Below are positions 1 to 7,541 of a stretch of DNA of 9,661 nt, piece by piece (position 1 is the first letter of the stretch; each line of letters starts with the position of its first letter). The notes under the pieces were generated by a model. It did no database searches. It was not told where the DNA came from and saw only the letters and a list, made by a program, of their open reading frames with translations. The DNA lies in NCBI GenBank assembly GCA_035533815.1, contig DATLTB010000025.1:1-9661 (forward strand). Reading direction: 5' to 3'. Source of the DNA: JANWKA01 sp035533815. Lineage in GTDB: Bacteria > Bacteroidota > Bacteroidia > Chitinophagales > Chitinophagaceae. The translations under genes and the position numbers were made by a program.

Positions 1-692
1 GCATTTTTGGGATGTTGATCCAGTACCTTTTGCAAGCGGGTAATGGCTTTTTGATATTGCGCGGATACTACGGCCAGCCTGCCCAGCATCAGATTGGCCT
101 GCACGTTGTCTGGATTCCTGCCGGTTACCTCCAGCAGCAGCCGGACTCCGTTCATCACATCTCCGCCTTCAATATATGAATCAGCCAGTGCTACCCGGAT
201 GGTATCATTACCCGTGTCCAGTGATATGGCTTGCTGTAAAAGGGAATTGGCCTCATTGGCTTCCCATTTCCTCAGGGCCGGATCCTCCGTGTGCTGGAGA
301 TCGGATAAAAATAAATTGGCTGCAAAGGTCAGTGATTTTTGGGAATTTTCCAATTTCGCCGCCTGGCCTGCGTAATGGGCAGCAATGGGAACTCTGGACA
401 AGCTGTCCCAGATGGCATATAGTCGATGGTATACTCCAATCCGCTCATCTTTCAGGTCCCCCCGGATAATGCTTCCTTCCAGGGATGTGATTTCCATTAA
501 GACCTGGGGAGAAATGGTCTTTTTTGCGCTATCGATAATGGTCTGGAAATCCGCTGGTCGCACATCCTGCGGAGTCACTGCGGAGGAAGGGACACTGGAA
601 ACTGTTTTCAGTGGAATAGTCCGGCCGAAAAAATAAAGTCCCGCCAGTAAGATTACGGCAGCAACAAGGACAACCAACTGTGATTTCCGCAC
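1..692 (-). CDS. Membrane-anchored TPR-repeat protein, 3' part missing (cut by window edge)
   Basis: Reading the minus strand gives an open frame of 230 codons that runs off the left edge, so the C-terminus is missing. The N-terminus has a short basic stretch (VRKSQ) followed by one hydrophobic segment at about residues 6-22 (LVVLVAAVILLAGLYFF), which suggests an inner-membrane anchor with the rest outside the cytoplasm. From about residue 140 the sequence has TPR-like helix pairs, including LLQQAISLDTGNDTIRVALA and YQKAITRLQKVLDQHPKN, with the usual A/G/Y/P spacing. TPRs mediate protein-protein contacts; the partner is unknown. No ATG is available in frame. I chose a GTG at 690-692 because it lies just before the membrane segment and 29 nt after the HU stop; a TTG five codons later or an ATT further upstream are alternatives. 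It is probably co-transcribed with HU. A ribonuclease E/G gene often lies close to HU in Bacteroidota and may follow to the left, but this is a guess from memory. Confidence 0.82.
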   Translation of the reverse strand, partial: MRKSQLVVLVAAVILLAGLYFFGRTIPLKTVSSVPSSAVTPQDVRPADFQTIIDSAKKTISPQVLMEITSLEGSIIRGDLKDERIGVYHRLYAIWDSLSRVPIAAHYAGQAAKLENSQKSLTFAANLFLSDLQHTEDPALRKWEANEANSLLQQAISLDTGNDTIRVALADSYIEGGDVMNGVRLLLEVTGRNPDNVQANLMLGRLAVVSAQYQKAITRLQKVLDQHPKN

Positions 693-721
693 CGGGGGAA
701 GAGAATTAATGTGCCTTGAAG

Positions 722-1009
722 TTAGGAAGTTTTCAGTTTCTTCACTTCGTGAACGAATTCTTTTGATGGCTTGAATGCAGGGATAAAATGTTCCGGAATT
801 TCCACAGCCACGTTCTTTTTAATGTTCCTTCCGATCTTTGCAGCCCTTTTCTTGGTAATAAAACTGCCGAAGCCACGGATATATATGTTTTCACCTTTGG
901 CAAGAGACTCCTTGATTTCTTTAAACATGGCTTCAAGGGTTACCAGCACATCCACCTTGGGTATTCCGGTTTTCTCGGCAATGTTGGTAATTAAATCGGC
1001 TTTTCTCAT
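722..1009 (-). CDS. HU/IHF-family DNA-binding protein (Bacteroidota type)
   Basis: This 95-residue protein has the HU/IHF family length and layout. An N-terminal two-helix region (residues 1-38) is followed by the GFGSF turn at 46-50, the basic beta-arm region (KKRAAKIGRNIKKN, 53-66) and a C-terminal IPEHFIPAFKPSKEF segment at 71-85. HU proteins bind DNA as dimers with little sequence specificity, bend it and help organise the nucleoid. Classical HU carries Arg-Asn-Pro at the arm tip, where the proline intercalates; here the position is Ile63 (G60-R61-N62-I63). I believe this variation is common among Bacteroidota paralogues, but I cannot check it here. The ATG at 1009 is the natural start: the upstream region is AT-rich and a TAnnTTTG match lies 23 nt before it. 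No Shine-Dalgarno sequence is visible, as is usual in the phylum. The TPR gene follows 29 nt downstream. Confidence 0.96.
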   Translation of the reverse strand: MRKADLITNIAEKTGIPKVDVLVTLEAMFKEIKESLAKGENIYIRGFGSFITKKRAAKIGRNIKKNVAVEIPEHFIPAFKPSKEFVHEVKKLKTS

Positions 1010-1031
1010 AATTTGGCAGGTTTTATATACT

Positions 1032-1039
1032 CAAAAATA
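1032..1039 (-). promoter_or_regulatory. Candidate -7 promoter element for the HU gene
   Basis: Read on the minus strand these bases are TATTTTTG, a full match to the Bacteroidota -7 consensus TAnnTTTG. The element ends 23 nt before the HU start codon, which would give a short 5' leader of roughly 15 nt. No convincing -33 TTG is seen at the expected distance, and the surroundings are very AT-rich, so a chance match is possible. Confidence 0.35.
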
Positions 1040-1174
1040 ATATAAAAAATTAAAATTCATTGTTTATTAGATTATTTTTTATACAAACTTATATTTGGAA
1101 CTGTTTTATGGTGTGTAAATCAGCGATTATCAAGCAATAGTCAGGTAGTTCTGCCCATAAACGATAAGTAATAA

Positions 1175-1208
1175 AATAATAAATAATTTATTATTATGTA
1201 TAATAATA
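1175..1208. repeat. Two overlapping A/T-rich perfect inverted repeats
   Basis: Two perfect palindromic structures overlap here. The first has 9-bp arms (AATAATAAA at 1175-1183 and TTTATTATT at 1187-1195) around a 3-nt loop. The second also has 9-bp arms (TATTATTAT at 1189-1197 and ATAATAATA at 1200-1208) around the 2-nt loop GT. They share bases 1189-1195, so only one can form at a time. They sit in the 229-bp gap between the end of the envelope operon (stop at 1239) and the HU start (1009). All arms are pure A/T, so RNA hairpins would be weak and there is no GC stem of a classic terminator. A weak bidirectional terminator, an AT-rich protein-binding site or simple low-complexity sequence are all possible. 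The rest of the gap (1010-1174, 1209-1238) holds no gene. Confidence 0.6.
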
Positions 1209-1238
1209 TCATTATCAATAAAAATTCTCCTTTTTTAA

Positions 1239-3632
1239 TCAATTATTAGAGGAAGAGGGATTTTCGACAGCAAAGCTGAACTGCATGCGGCCCATAAGGC
1301 CACGGGAACTGATACCCTGAATGACCACGAGGTATTCCCCTGTCAGGTCTGAAGTATAAAAGGAAAAATGGCCTTTTCCGTTTTTATCCGTTTTCCGGGA
1401 GGGCGACCAGAACAGGAGGTTCCTGTAATCCGGCTCCGGACTAAGCCTGCTTTCAGGGTCGGGATATACCGGAGCATAAAATTTACGGGTAAGCGCCAAA
1501 CCGGCATAATCCATGACCAGGGCACCCGGGTCCAGCTTAAATCCCCCCAGGTCCCCCTTATATGTGGTAAAACTCAATATCCCTTCTGCATTAATGGGAC
1601 CCCAGGTATACCTATCGGTCACAATATCCAATTTCTTCACCTTCAGGGGATCCACGGCCATCAGCCTATCCACGCTGAAAATTGGCACTCCGTCAAGCAG
1701 GATGAGGGGGTCATCCGCAAACATCTTTTGGGTAATGATGGCATCCTGGACTATGAAGGAGGTTTCATCCAGCACCGGAAGATGAAATTTCCGGTGCACT
1801 TCCTGTACATTCACTTCTGAGACATATTCCCTCAGTACTTCTTCCATGGTGGTGTACCGGGTATAATCATCCAGTAAATATGTTTTATCCGGTGTCCCAT
1901 AAAAGGGAAGGCTATCTATAACTGGTTGTTCCAGGATATCCCGCTGCTGACTATGGTAGGCTTTTTCCACCTGCATGCTGAGGCTCCTGGCCTCCAGGGC
2001 AGGAGCCAGGGAAGAGGAAAGGTTCAGGACAGGGGGGGGCTGGTTTGGCAGCCGATCTGAAAATGGGGAAAATATCTGTACCCTCATCCTGCTTTCCGCT
2101 TTTAAATTGGTCTCCGTGACGATTTCCCCCGAGCCATAAAAATCCCTCAAATCAAAATGGACCATTCCGGAATCATTGCTCAGGGATCCGAACATTTGTA
2201 TCCGGCGCCCTGGCACCGACAGGTAAGTCAGCACACCCCCCGCGGGTTTGCCTGTGCGGATATCGGTAACTCGGCCGGTAATGATGTGGCCATGATATTC
2301 CGGGGCTTCAGTCAACCCCGATGTAAGAAGGGGTTCAGGCTGGTGAGCGGAACCGCTGGTGAGTACCAGGTCATCAAAGTACCGGAGGGACCCGCTGTCA
2401 AATTGCCCATTCAGGTTACCTGCCGCGGGTAACCCCAGCCTGCTATAAAGCCAAAGATAGCTGTATAGGTCTGTATGTGGTGTGGTAGGCAGGGAGTCCA
2501 GCCGGTAAACCGAAATGGCACAATCTGCAGGAATAGCTTTTCCGGTAACCCCTGCTGTTTCCCAGTTCACGGTTACTTTCTTCCGGGTGCCATATGCTGG
2601 TTTGTCTGCTGCGCCATGAATGACCAGTTTTTTGTCCGGCATGTTAAAATAGCTCCTCCTGCATAATGGTTTCCCGGCAGCATCACAAATTTCCATCAGG
2701 GACAAACCAGCCGGTAAGGCGGATTTATCCACCCGGAAGACGGTCATGCCCTCCCTGATCTCCTTTTTCATGGTTAATTGGACCCGCCCATGATCCAGGA
2801 TAACCAGGCTTAAAGACCGCTGAATAAGGTCATTGTCCATGGCCCGGACCAACAAAAAGTTCCCTGGGGTGTCCATAACCTGCATAACCACCCCATCTGC
2901 AGAAGCAGCAGGTAAATACCGGATATACTGCAATCCATCTGACCGGGTTACTTCGACTTCATAACTCTCGGTATCGGGGGGAATGAACCGGAAATCCCCG
3001 ATCCCTCCTTTCAGGGTCCTGAACCGGGCGAGGGTATCCCCGCCGTCTATCAGTATTCCCCTGGCCCTTCTGCTGGGGGCTCCGGTGATCCTAAAAGCCA
3101 CCCTTGCAGGTAATCCCCTGACCAGTGTGCCTCCTTCCGGATTAAAAATGATATTTCCGGTATCCATCCCCCGGGTATGGGTGACCTGCCCGGCCCTGGT
3201 GGTATTGACAATGGTCACTACGCGGCTGAACCAGTCCTGCGGGGGGAAATTTTTCATCCATGCCGTATAGGCCCTGAGGATATAATTCCCGGACAACAGA
3301 GAGAATGGAAGTTCCAGGGAACCATTACCCCGTCCGTTCTTTAAAGCAATCTTGGCCTGGAGCACCGGCTTGTTATTTCCGTCCAGCAGTTCCAGATAAG
3401 CCACCTTACTGAGATCCAGCGGACGGTTATAGATCCCATCTACATCAAAAAGGCTGAACCAAAGGATATTGCCGGCGACATAAAAATTCCGGTCTGTCTG
3501 CACAAAGATTTTTTCCCTGAGTAAGGGATGGGCTTCCTGGCTGAACGCCACCTGTCCGGATAACCCGCAGAGGACCAGGAACAGCTGGAGAAACCGAAGC
3601 ATCCTACGGAGAGGAAAGTTTATCTCTATCAT
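1239..3632 (-). CDS. Secreted macroglobulin-like protein with a TonB-plug-like segment and no beta-barrel
   Basis: This 797-residue protein is the last gene of the envelope operon. A signal peptide is clear (hydrophobic core about 11-26, cleavage near AFSQ at 29-32). Residues 38-125 resemble the MG2-type macroglobulin domain of Bacteroidota surface proteins (REKIFVQTDRNFYVAGN at 39-55, then GNYILRAYTAWM at 115-126). Residues 448-510 look like a carboxypeptidase-regulatory-like beta-sandwich (IITGRVTDIRTGKPAGGV). Residues 595-692 recall a TonB-receptor plug: LILLDGVPIF at 643-652, then DPLKVKKLDIV at 661-671 and AEGILSFTTYKG at 682-693. A final beta-rich region (FSFYTSDLTGEYLVVIQGIS, 756-775) ends the chain. 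About 105 residues after the plug cannot form a 22-strand barrel, so it is not a receptor itself. It probably acts in the periplasm or at the cell surface with the receptor and DUF4249 protein upstream. The start is 4 nt after the DUF4249 stop; Met11 is an alternative. A C8 run encodes Pro532-534. Confidence 0.85.
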   Translation of the reverse strand: MIEINFPLRRMLRFLQLFLVLCGLSGQVAFSQEAHPLLREKIFVQTDRNFYVAGNILWFSLFDVDGIYNRPLDLSKVAYLELLDGNNKPVLQAKIALKNGRGNGSLELPFSLLSGNYILRAYTAWMKNFPPQDWFSRVVTIVNTTRAGQVTHTRGMDTGNIIFNPEGGTLVRGLPARVAFRITGAPSRRARGILIDGGDTLARFRTLKGGIGDFRFIPPDTESYEVEVTRSDGLQYIRYLPAASADGVVMQVMDTPGNFLLVRAMDNDLIQRSLSLVILDHGRVQLTMKKEIREGMTVFRVDKSALPAGLSLMEICDAAGKPLCRRSYFNMPDKKLVIHGAADKPAYGTRKKVTVNWETAGVTGKAIPADCAISVYRLDSLPTTPHTDLYSYLWLYSRLGLPAAGNLNGQFDSGSLRYFDDLVLTSGSAHQPEPLLTSGLTEAPEYHGHIITGRVTDIRTGKPAGGVLTYLSVPGRRIQMFGSLSNDSGMVHFDLRDFYGSGEIVTETNLKAESRMRVQIFSPFSDRLPNQPPPVLNLSSSLAPALEARSLSMQVEKAYHSQQRDILEQPVIDSLPFYGTPDKTYLLDDYTRYTTMEEVLREYVSEVNVQEVHRKFHLPVLDETSFIVQDAIITQKMFADDPLILLDGVPIFSVDRLMAVDPLKVKKLDIVTDRYTWGPINAEGILSFTTYKGDLGGFKLDPGALVMDYAGLALTRKFYAPVYPDPESRLSPEPDYRNLLFWSPSRKTDKNGKGHFSFYTSDLTGEYLVVIQGISSRGLMGRMQFSFAVENPSSSNN
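2032..2039 (-). repeat. C8 homopolymer inside the macroglobulin/plug-like gene
   Basis: Eight consecutive G on the plus strand (C on the coding strand) encode most of Pro532-Pro533-Pro534. A one-base slip would remove the plug-like and C-terminal parts of the protein. It is the same length as the tract in the neighbouring DUF4249 gene, and both are in frame here. Confidence 0.7.
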
Positions 3633-3636
3633 AATT

Positions 3637-4767
3637 TCAGGGCCAGAATGAGGGTTTTACATTGGTTCCGGTCAGTGTACAATCCACACAGGTGGCTTCG
3701 GAAGCAAAATAAGCGGAAACCCCATCCTGGGAAATCGGTAAAAGTTCCGAAATCCCAAAGAAAAACTGCACCGAGTCCGCTGGCACCACCACCAGGGGGC
3801 AATCCGGTTCAATATTCCAGTCGGCCGGCAAGGCTGCATTGCTGATGAAAATCCGTTGCTGCTGCTCAGATCCGGCACTGACAAAGCCGATTACCTTTTC
3901 AGCCGGATTGGTCACACAATGCAGGTTCCCGTCCGCGGTAAAGGGCAACGGATCGAATATCGTACCGGTCTGTTCGGTATTCTTCTCCAGGGCCTGCCAG
4001 TACTGGTAGGCAGCCTGGGACATTCCGAACTGATCCACCAGGATACTGTACAGTACACTGATCTGTTTGGAATGATCCGCAACAACGGTCAGCGGAAAAC
4101 GGGAGATTATATCTGATGACAAGCCGCTGGCGGAAGAGATTAGGATATCCGTGGACTGATCAGCGTGCCAGCAGGTGTATGCCTCCTGGCCAGGAGGCCT
4201 GGCTACCACGGCCCCACCTAACCATTCCAGGTAAGATTTGTAATAACTGTGAAATTCCCAGGTTTCCTGGTAATTCCAGCGGTAATAGTCGACCTGACCC
4301 GTGGGATCATGGGAATTGACATAAATATGCAGATCACCGCTTTCCAGCCCCCAGCTGACACTGTCAATGGGGGGGGTGGAAACAGCGGAATCATAGTCGG
4401 AAATAAATTGCTCCCCATCCGCCGTATGGATCTGCAACCGGAATTTACCGGTAGTATCACTCCCCAGGGAAGAAAGGGTATAGTTTCCATTCCCGATTTC
4501 AGTCAGCGGAAATATATTGCCCTGCCCATCCTCCACGGAAACCTGGGCATTCAGCTCAGGCGCAGGCTGGGAAATGCCGGAAAGGCTGCTGGTCCTGGTG
4601 AGCATAAAATCAGTAGGCCCGTTACCGGTGTTGATGAATCCTTCCACCACCAGGTCAGCCGTAGGATTTGAAATAGCGGGAGGATCAAAAGGGGTGATGC
4701 ATCCGGCAACCAATAACCAGCCAATGGTTGTTTTATATACTCTTTTCCAGTTTGCCAACCTTGCCAT
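3637..4767 (-). CDS. DUF4249-family outer-membrane-associated lipoprotein
   Basis: The 376-residue product begins with a lipoprotein signal peptide: basic residues, a hydrophobic core and the lipobox LVAGC with Cys23 as the lipidated residue. The body matches what I know of DUF4249: an N-terminal beta-sandwich-like part (VVEGFINTGNGPTDFMLTRT, 40-59), a central segment with CW at 199-200, the stretch YQYWQALEKNTEQTGTIFDP (254-273), NPAEKVIGFVSAG (287-299), and a C-terminus CVDCTLTGTNVKPSFWP (360-376) with a CxxC pair (Cys360, Cys363). Family members are usually encoded beside TonB-dependent receptors and are thought to work as a surface lipoprotein partner, by analogy with SusD; no substrate is known to me. 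The ATG lies 2 nt after the receptor stop codon and the TGA lies 4 nt before the next ATG, so translation is probably coupled. A C8 tract at 4369-4376 encodes Thr131-Pro132-Pro133. Confidence 0.92.
   Translation of the reverse strand: MARLANWKRVYKTTIGWLLVAGCITPFDPPAISNPTADLVVEGFINTGNGPTDFMLTRTSSLSGISQPAPELNAQVSVEDGQGNIFPLTEIGNGNYTLSSLGSDTTGKFRLQIHTADGEQFISDYDSAVSTPPIDSVSWGLESGDLHIYVNSHDPTGQVDYYRWNYQETWEFHSYYKSYLEWLGGAVVARPPGQEAYTCWHADQSTDILISSASGLSSDIISRFPLTVVADHSKQISVLYSILVDQFGMSQAAYQYWQALEKNTEQTGTIFDPLPFTADGNLHCVTNPAEKVIGFVSAGSEQQQRIFISNAALPADWNIEPDCPLVVVPADSVQFFFGISELLPISQDGVSAYFASEATCVDCTLTGTNVKPSFWP
4369..4376 (-). repeat. C8 homopolymer inside the DUF4249 gene
   Basis: Eight consecutive G on the plus strand (C on the coding strand) fall within the codons for Thr131, Pro132 and Pro133. 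Loss or gain of one base would shift the frame and truncate the lipoprotein after about one third of its length. It may be a slippage-prone site; the sequence here is in frame. Confidence 0.7.
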
Positions 4768-4769
4768 TT

Positions 4770-7541
4770 TCAGAATTTTATATTGTAGGTGACATAGGGA
4801 ATGGCAGAACCGAAAATGGATAACTGATATCCTTTCACTGTTCCGTTGGAAGAAATAAAATAGACCGAATAGGCATTTTTCCTTCCTGTCAGGTTATATA
4901 CCCCGAGGGTCCACGAATTATGGGCCACCTGTTTAATTTTATGATTACCCAGGATGTTCATGGAAAAATCCATCCGGAAATAATCCGGAATGCGGTATTG
5001 ATTCCGTTCGGAGTAAAGGGCTCGTTCAGATCCGCCATAATTATACAGCCCGATGGGCAGGGTGATCGGACGTCCCGTACTGTAGGTAAGGTCAAGGGAA
5101 AGGCTGAAACGGTGATTAATGCGGTAATTGCTGGTTATGTTCAGGTCATTCGGCTTGTCATAGTTTGAGGGATAATAATTTCCAAAATTGACCTGCTCCC
5201 CGGCGAGCGGGTCATTTTCCCTGATCAGGGATCTGGACCAGGTATAGCTGATCCAGCCGTTGAGCTTGCCGGTCAGTTTACGGACCAGCAGCTCCACCCC
5301 ATAATCCCGGCCATTGCTATTGATCACATCAGTCTCGATATGGCTGTTCATCAATAAAACCGCACCATCTTTGTAATCCAGGTAATGCTGCACCCACTTG
5401 TAATAGACTTCGACAGAAGTCTCAATGGTATTCGCCTTAAAATTGTGGTAATACCCCAAGGATACCTGCTGGCCGGTCTGGGGCTTGATATAGGTATCGC
5501 TCAGCTTCCAGATATCTGTGGGATAGGCAGTCGCGGTATTGGACAGCATGCTGATATACTGACGCATGCTATTGAAGGCAAGTTTCAGGGAAGATTCCCC
5601 CGGAAGGGCATATTTGGCCGAGAACCTGAACTCGGGACCCCCATAAGTCTTGATTATTTTCCCTGGTCCGTAATGCAGGGTATCCAGGATATCGGCTATT
5701 GTCCGGGGCTGACCGGCGGCATAGTTGAATACCGATCCCACACCCAGGTCATTATACAGGGAATAACGGATCCCATAGTCCAAGCTGAACTTGTCCGAGA
5801 CCCTGAAATGGTCGGAGATATACAGCGCATCCTGGAAGGCCCGTTCTGCCTGAAGGGTATCCGCGTTGACCAGAGAATTCTTTCCTAATGGATCGAACTC
5901 ACCCGGATGCAACAGGTAATAAGTATTATCCAGCCCGAATTCCAGGGTGTGCCGGGGGCCCTGGTACCAGGTGAAATCCAGCTTGCCCACATATTGGTTG
6001 ATATTGAACCCCAGCTTAAAACCCTGGACCTGATTGCCGGTGCTGGATACCTCATAGGCATACCCGTCATAACCGGCTGTCATGACCCCGAAGAAAGTAT
6101 TGCTGAACATATGCTTCCATTGGACATTGGCATTGCGGTTCCCATAACTGTAAGTGGTGTCTCCGTTAAGATTGAAACTGTCCTCGCTGAGGTATCCGGT
6201 CAAATACAGGCTATTGTGTTCATCGATGGTATGGCTGATATGCAGGGTGGCATCATAGAATGACGCCCTGCTTTTGCGGTACTGCTGGGGCAGGAGGTTC
6301 AGCAACCAATCTGAATAGGTAGACCTTGCTCCCGCAATAAATGTGGTCTTTTTCCCGATCGGTCCCTGCAGGGTGATCTTCCCCGTCAGCGGACTTATCC
6401 CTGCGGTTCCGGTGAATTTTTTACTGTTCCCTTCCAGGGAAGTGATATCCAGCACCGAAGCCAGCCGCCCACCGTATTTAGCGGGAATGCTTCCGTCATA
6501 GAGGGTGATATTTTTAACCAGGTCAGGATCAAAAGCGGAAAAGAAACCAAAAAAATGGGAAGGATTATAAATGGTCATCCCGTTAAAAAGGATGAGGTTC
6601 TGGTCCGTAGCTCCTCCCCGGACATCCAGTCCCGTACTGGCTTCTCCCACAGATTGTACCCCGGGGAGCGTAAGGACTGCCCGCAGGATATCGGTTTCCC
6701 CGAAGGCAGCCGGGATCTGGCTGAGGCTGGTATTACTGATCTGCTGGACTCCCATCTGGGTGCTACGGACATTTCCTGCACCCTTTGATTCAATGGTAAC
6801 CATCTTTAATGACAGGATTTTTTCCTGCATATTGACATTCATCCTGCCCTCCGTGTATACCATGATCTTCCTGGATATGTCCTCCATCCCTGGTCCGACA
6901 ATATAAAGAGTATGCGGACCCCGGGGAAGGGTAATAGAATAATAACCAAACCGGTCCGTGGTGGCCTCAATATGCGGATTGGTGATATACAGGATAGCTC
7001 CCTGCAGGGCCTCCCCGTTGCGGCTATTGCGGACATATCCGGCAATATTGGAATTTCCGGCTTTCAGGTGATTTGTTTTCCTGCCAACTTCAAATAATTT
7101 GTTTTCAGGGGAGACCTGATTGCCGCCCGCAGGGCTGCCGGGTGCAAATCCCTGGCTATACGCCCACTGCCCAGCCGTATCAGGGTTAATGTCAAAAAAA
7201 CCCGGAGGCAACCCTGTCCTGATCACGGGTCCCCTGGTAATAAATACCTGTTTTCCCCCGCTCATGGCATAACGTAACCCGGTCCCCGCCAACACCTGAT
7301 CCAGCAACCGGGCAACAGTCTCTTCATTTACCGTAAGATGGATGATCAGTGGACCGACCTGCGTGCTGTCGTAAAATATCCGGTAGGGCGTGGAGGAGTC
7401 AATACGACGGGCAAATTCCTGGAAGTTAATGCCCTGGAAATTCCCGCTGACCAGGGTATCCTTTTCCAATTGTGCCCGGGCATTCCGAAAACAACCCAGC
7501 CAAACAGCTGATACTAGTAATATGAGTCGGAATGTCTTCAT
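4770..7541 (-). CDS. STN-type TonB-dependent outer-membrane receptor
   Basis: This 923-residue protein has the full layout of a Bacteroidota TonB-dependent receptor. A signal peptide (cleavage near ARAQ, 21-24) is followed by an STN (secretin/TonB N-terminal) domain at about 30-103, with FQGINFQEFARRI (35-47) and VNEETVARLLDQVLAGTGL (71-89). Next come a carboxypeptidase-D-like beta-sandwich at about 164-245 (IAGYVRNSRNGEALQGAILY), the plug at about 260-370 (LRAVLTLPGVQSVGEAS, GLDVRGGATDQNLILFNG, YDGSIPAKYGGRLASVLDI) and a beta-barrel to the end, closing on YVTYNIKF with the terminal Phe expected for BAM-assembled barrels. Such receptors use TonB-ExbBD energy to import large or scarce substrates across the outer membrane. 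The STN domain often contacts a FecR-type anti-sigma factor, but none is encoded here. The start codon overlaps the upstream stop by 4 nt (ATGA) and the stop lies 2 nt before the DUF4249 gene. The substrate is not evident. Confidence 0.96.
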   Translation of the reverse strand: MKTFRLILLVSAVWLGCFRNARAQLEKDTLVSGNFQGINFQEFARRIDSSTPYRIFYDSTQVGPLIIHLTVNEETVARLLDQVLAGTGLRYAMSGGKQVFITRGPVIRTGLPPGFFDINPDTAGQWAYSQGFAPGSPAGGNQVSPENKLFEVGRKTNHLKAGNSNIAGYVRNSRNGEALQGAILYITNPHIEATTDRFGYYSITLPRGPHTLYIVGPGMEDISRKIMVYTEGRMNVNMQEKILSLKMVTIESKGAGNVRSTQMGVQQISNTSLSQIPAAFGETDILRAVLTLPGVQSVGEASTGLDVRGGATDQNLILFNGMTIYNPSHFFGFFSAFDPDLVKNITLYDGSIPAKYGGRLASVLDITSLEGNSKKFTGTAGISPLTGKITLQGPIGKKTTFIAGARSTYSDWLLNLLPQQYRKSRASFYDATLHISHTIDEHNSLYLTGYLSEDSFNLNGDTTYSYGNRNANVQWKHMFSNTFFGVMTAGYDGYAYEVSSTGNQVQGFKLGFNINQYVGKLDFTWYQGPRHTLEFGLDNTYYLLHPGEFDPLGKNSLVNADTLQAERAFQDALYISDHFRVSDKFSLDYGIRYSLYNDLGVGSVFNYAAGQPRTIADILDTLHYGPGKIIKTYGGPEFRFSAKYALPGESSLKLAFNSMRQYISMLSNTATAYPTDIWKLSDTYIKPQTGQQVSLGYYHNFKANTIETSVEVYYKWVQHYLDYKDGAVLLMNSHIETDVINSNGRDYGVELLVRKLTGKLNGWISYTWSRSLIRENDPLAGEQVNFGNYYPSNYDKPNDLNITSNYRINHRFSLSLDLTYSTGRPITLPIGLYNYGGSERALYSERNQYRIPDYFRMDFSMNILGNHKIKQVAHNSWTLGVYNLTGRKNAYSVYFISSNGTVKGYQLSIFGSAIPYVTYNIKF

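Noticed and set aside
94..636. Overlapping plus-strand open frames at the left end
   Set aside because: The minus strand here encodes a continuous TPR protein with a membrane anchor; the plus frames overlap each other and look like antisense shadows.
1368..1820. 150-codon open frame on the plus strand
   Set aside because: It is antisense to the macroglobulin/plug-like gene, which is clearly coding on the minus strand.
3560..3570. Cys22 of the macroglobulin/plug-like protein as a lipobox cysteine
   Set aside because: The residue before it is Leu (LVLC), not Gly, Ala or Ser, and a good signal peptidase I site follows at AFSQ.
5385..5888. 167-codon open frame on the plus strand
   Set aside because: It lies antisense to the beta-barrel part of the TonB receptor and shows no independent coding features.
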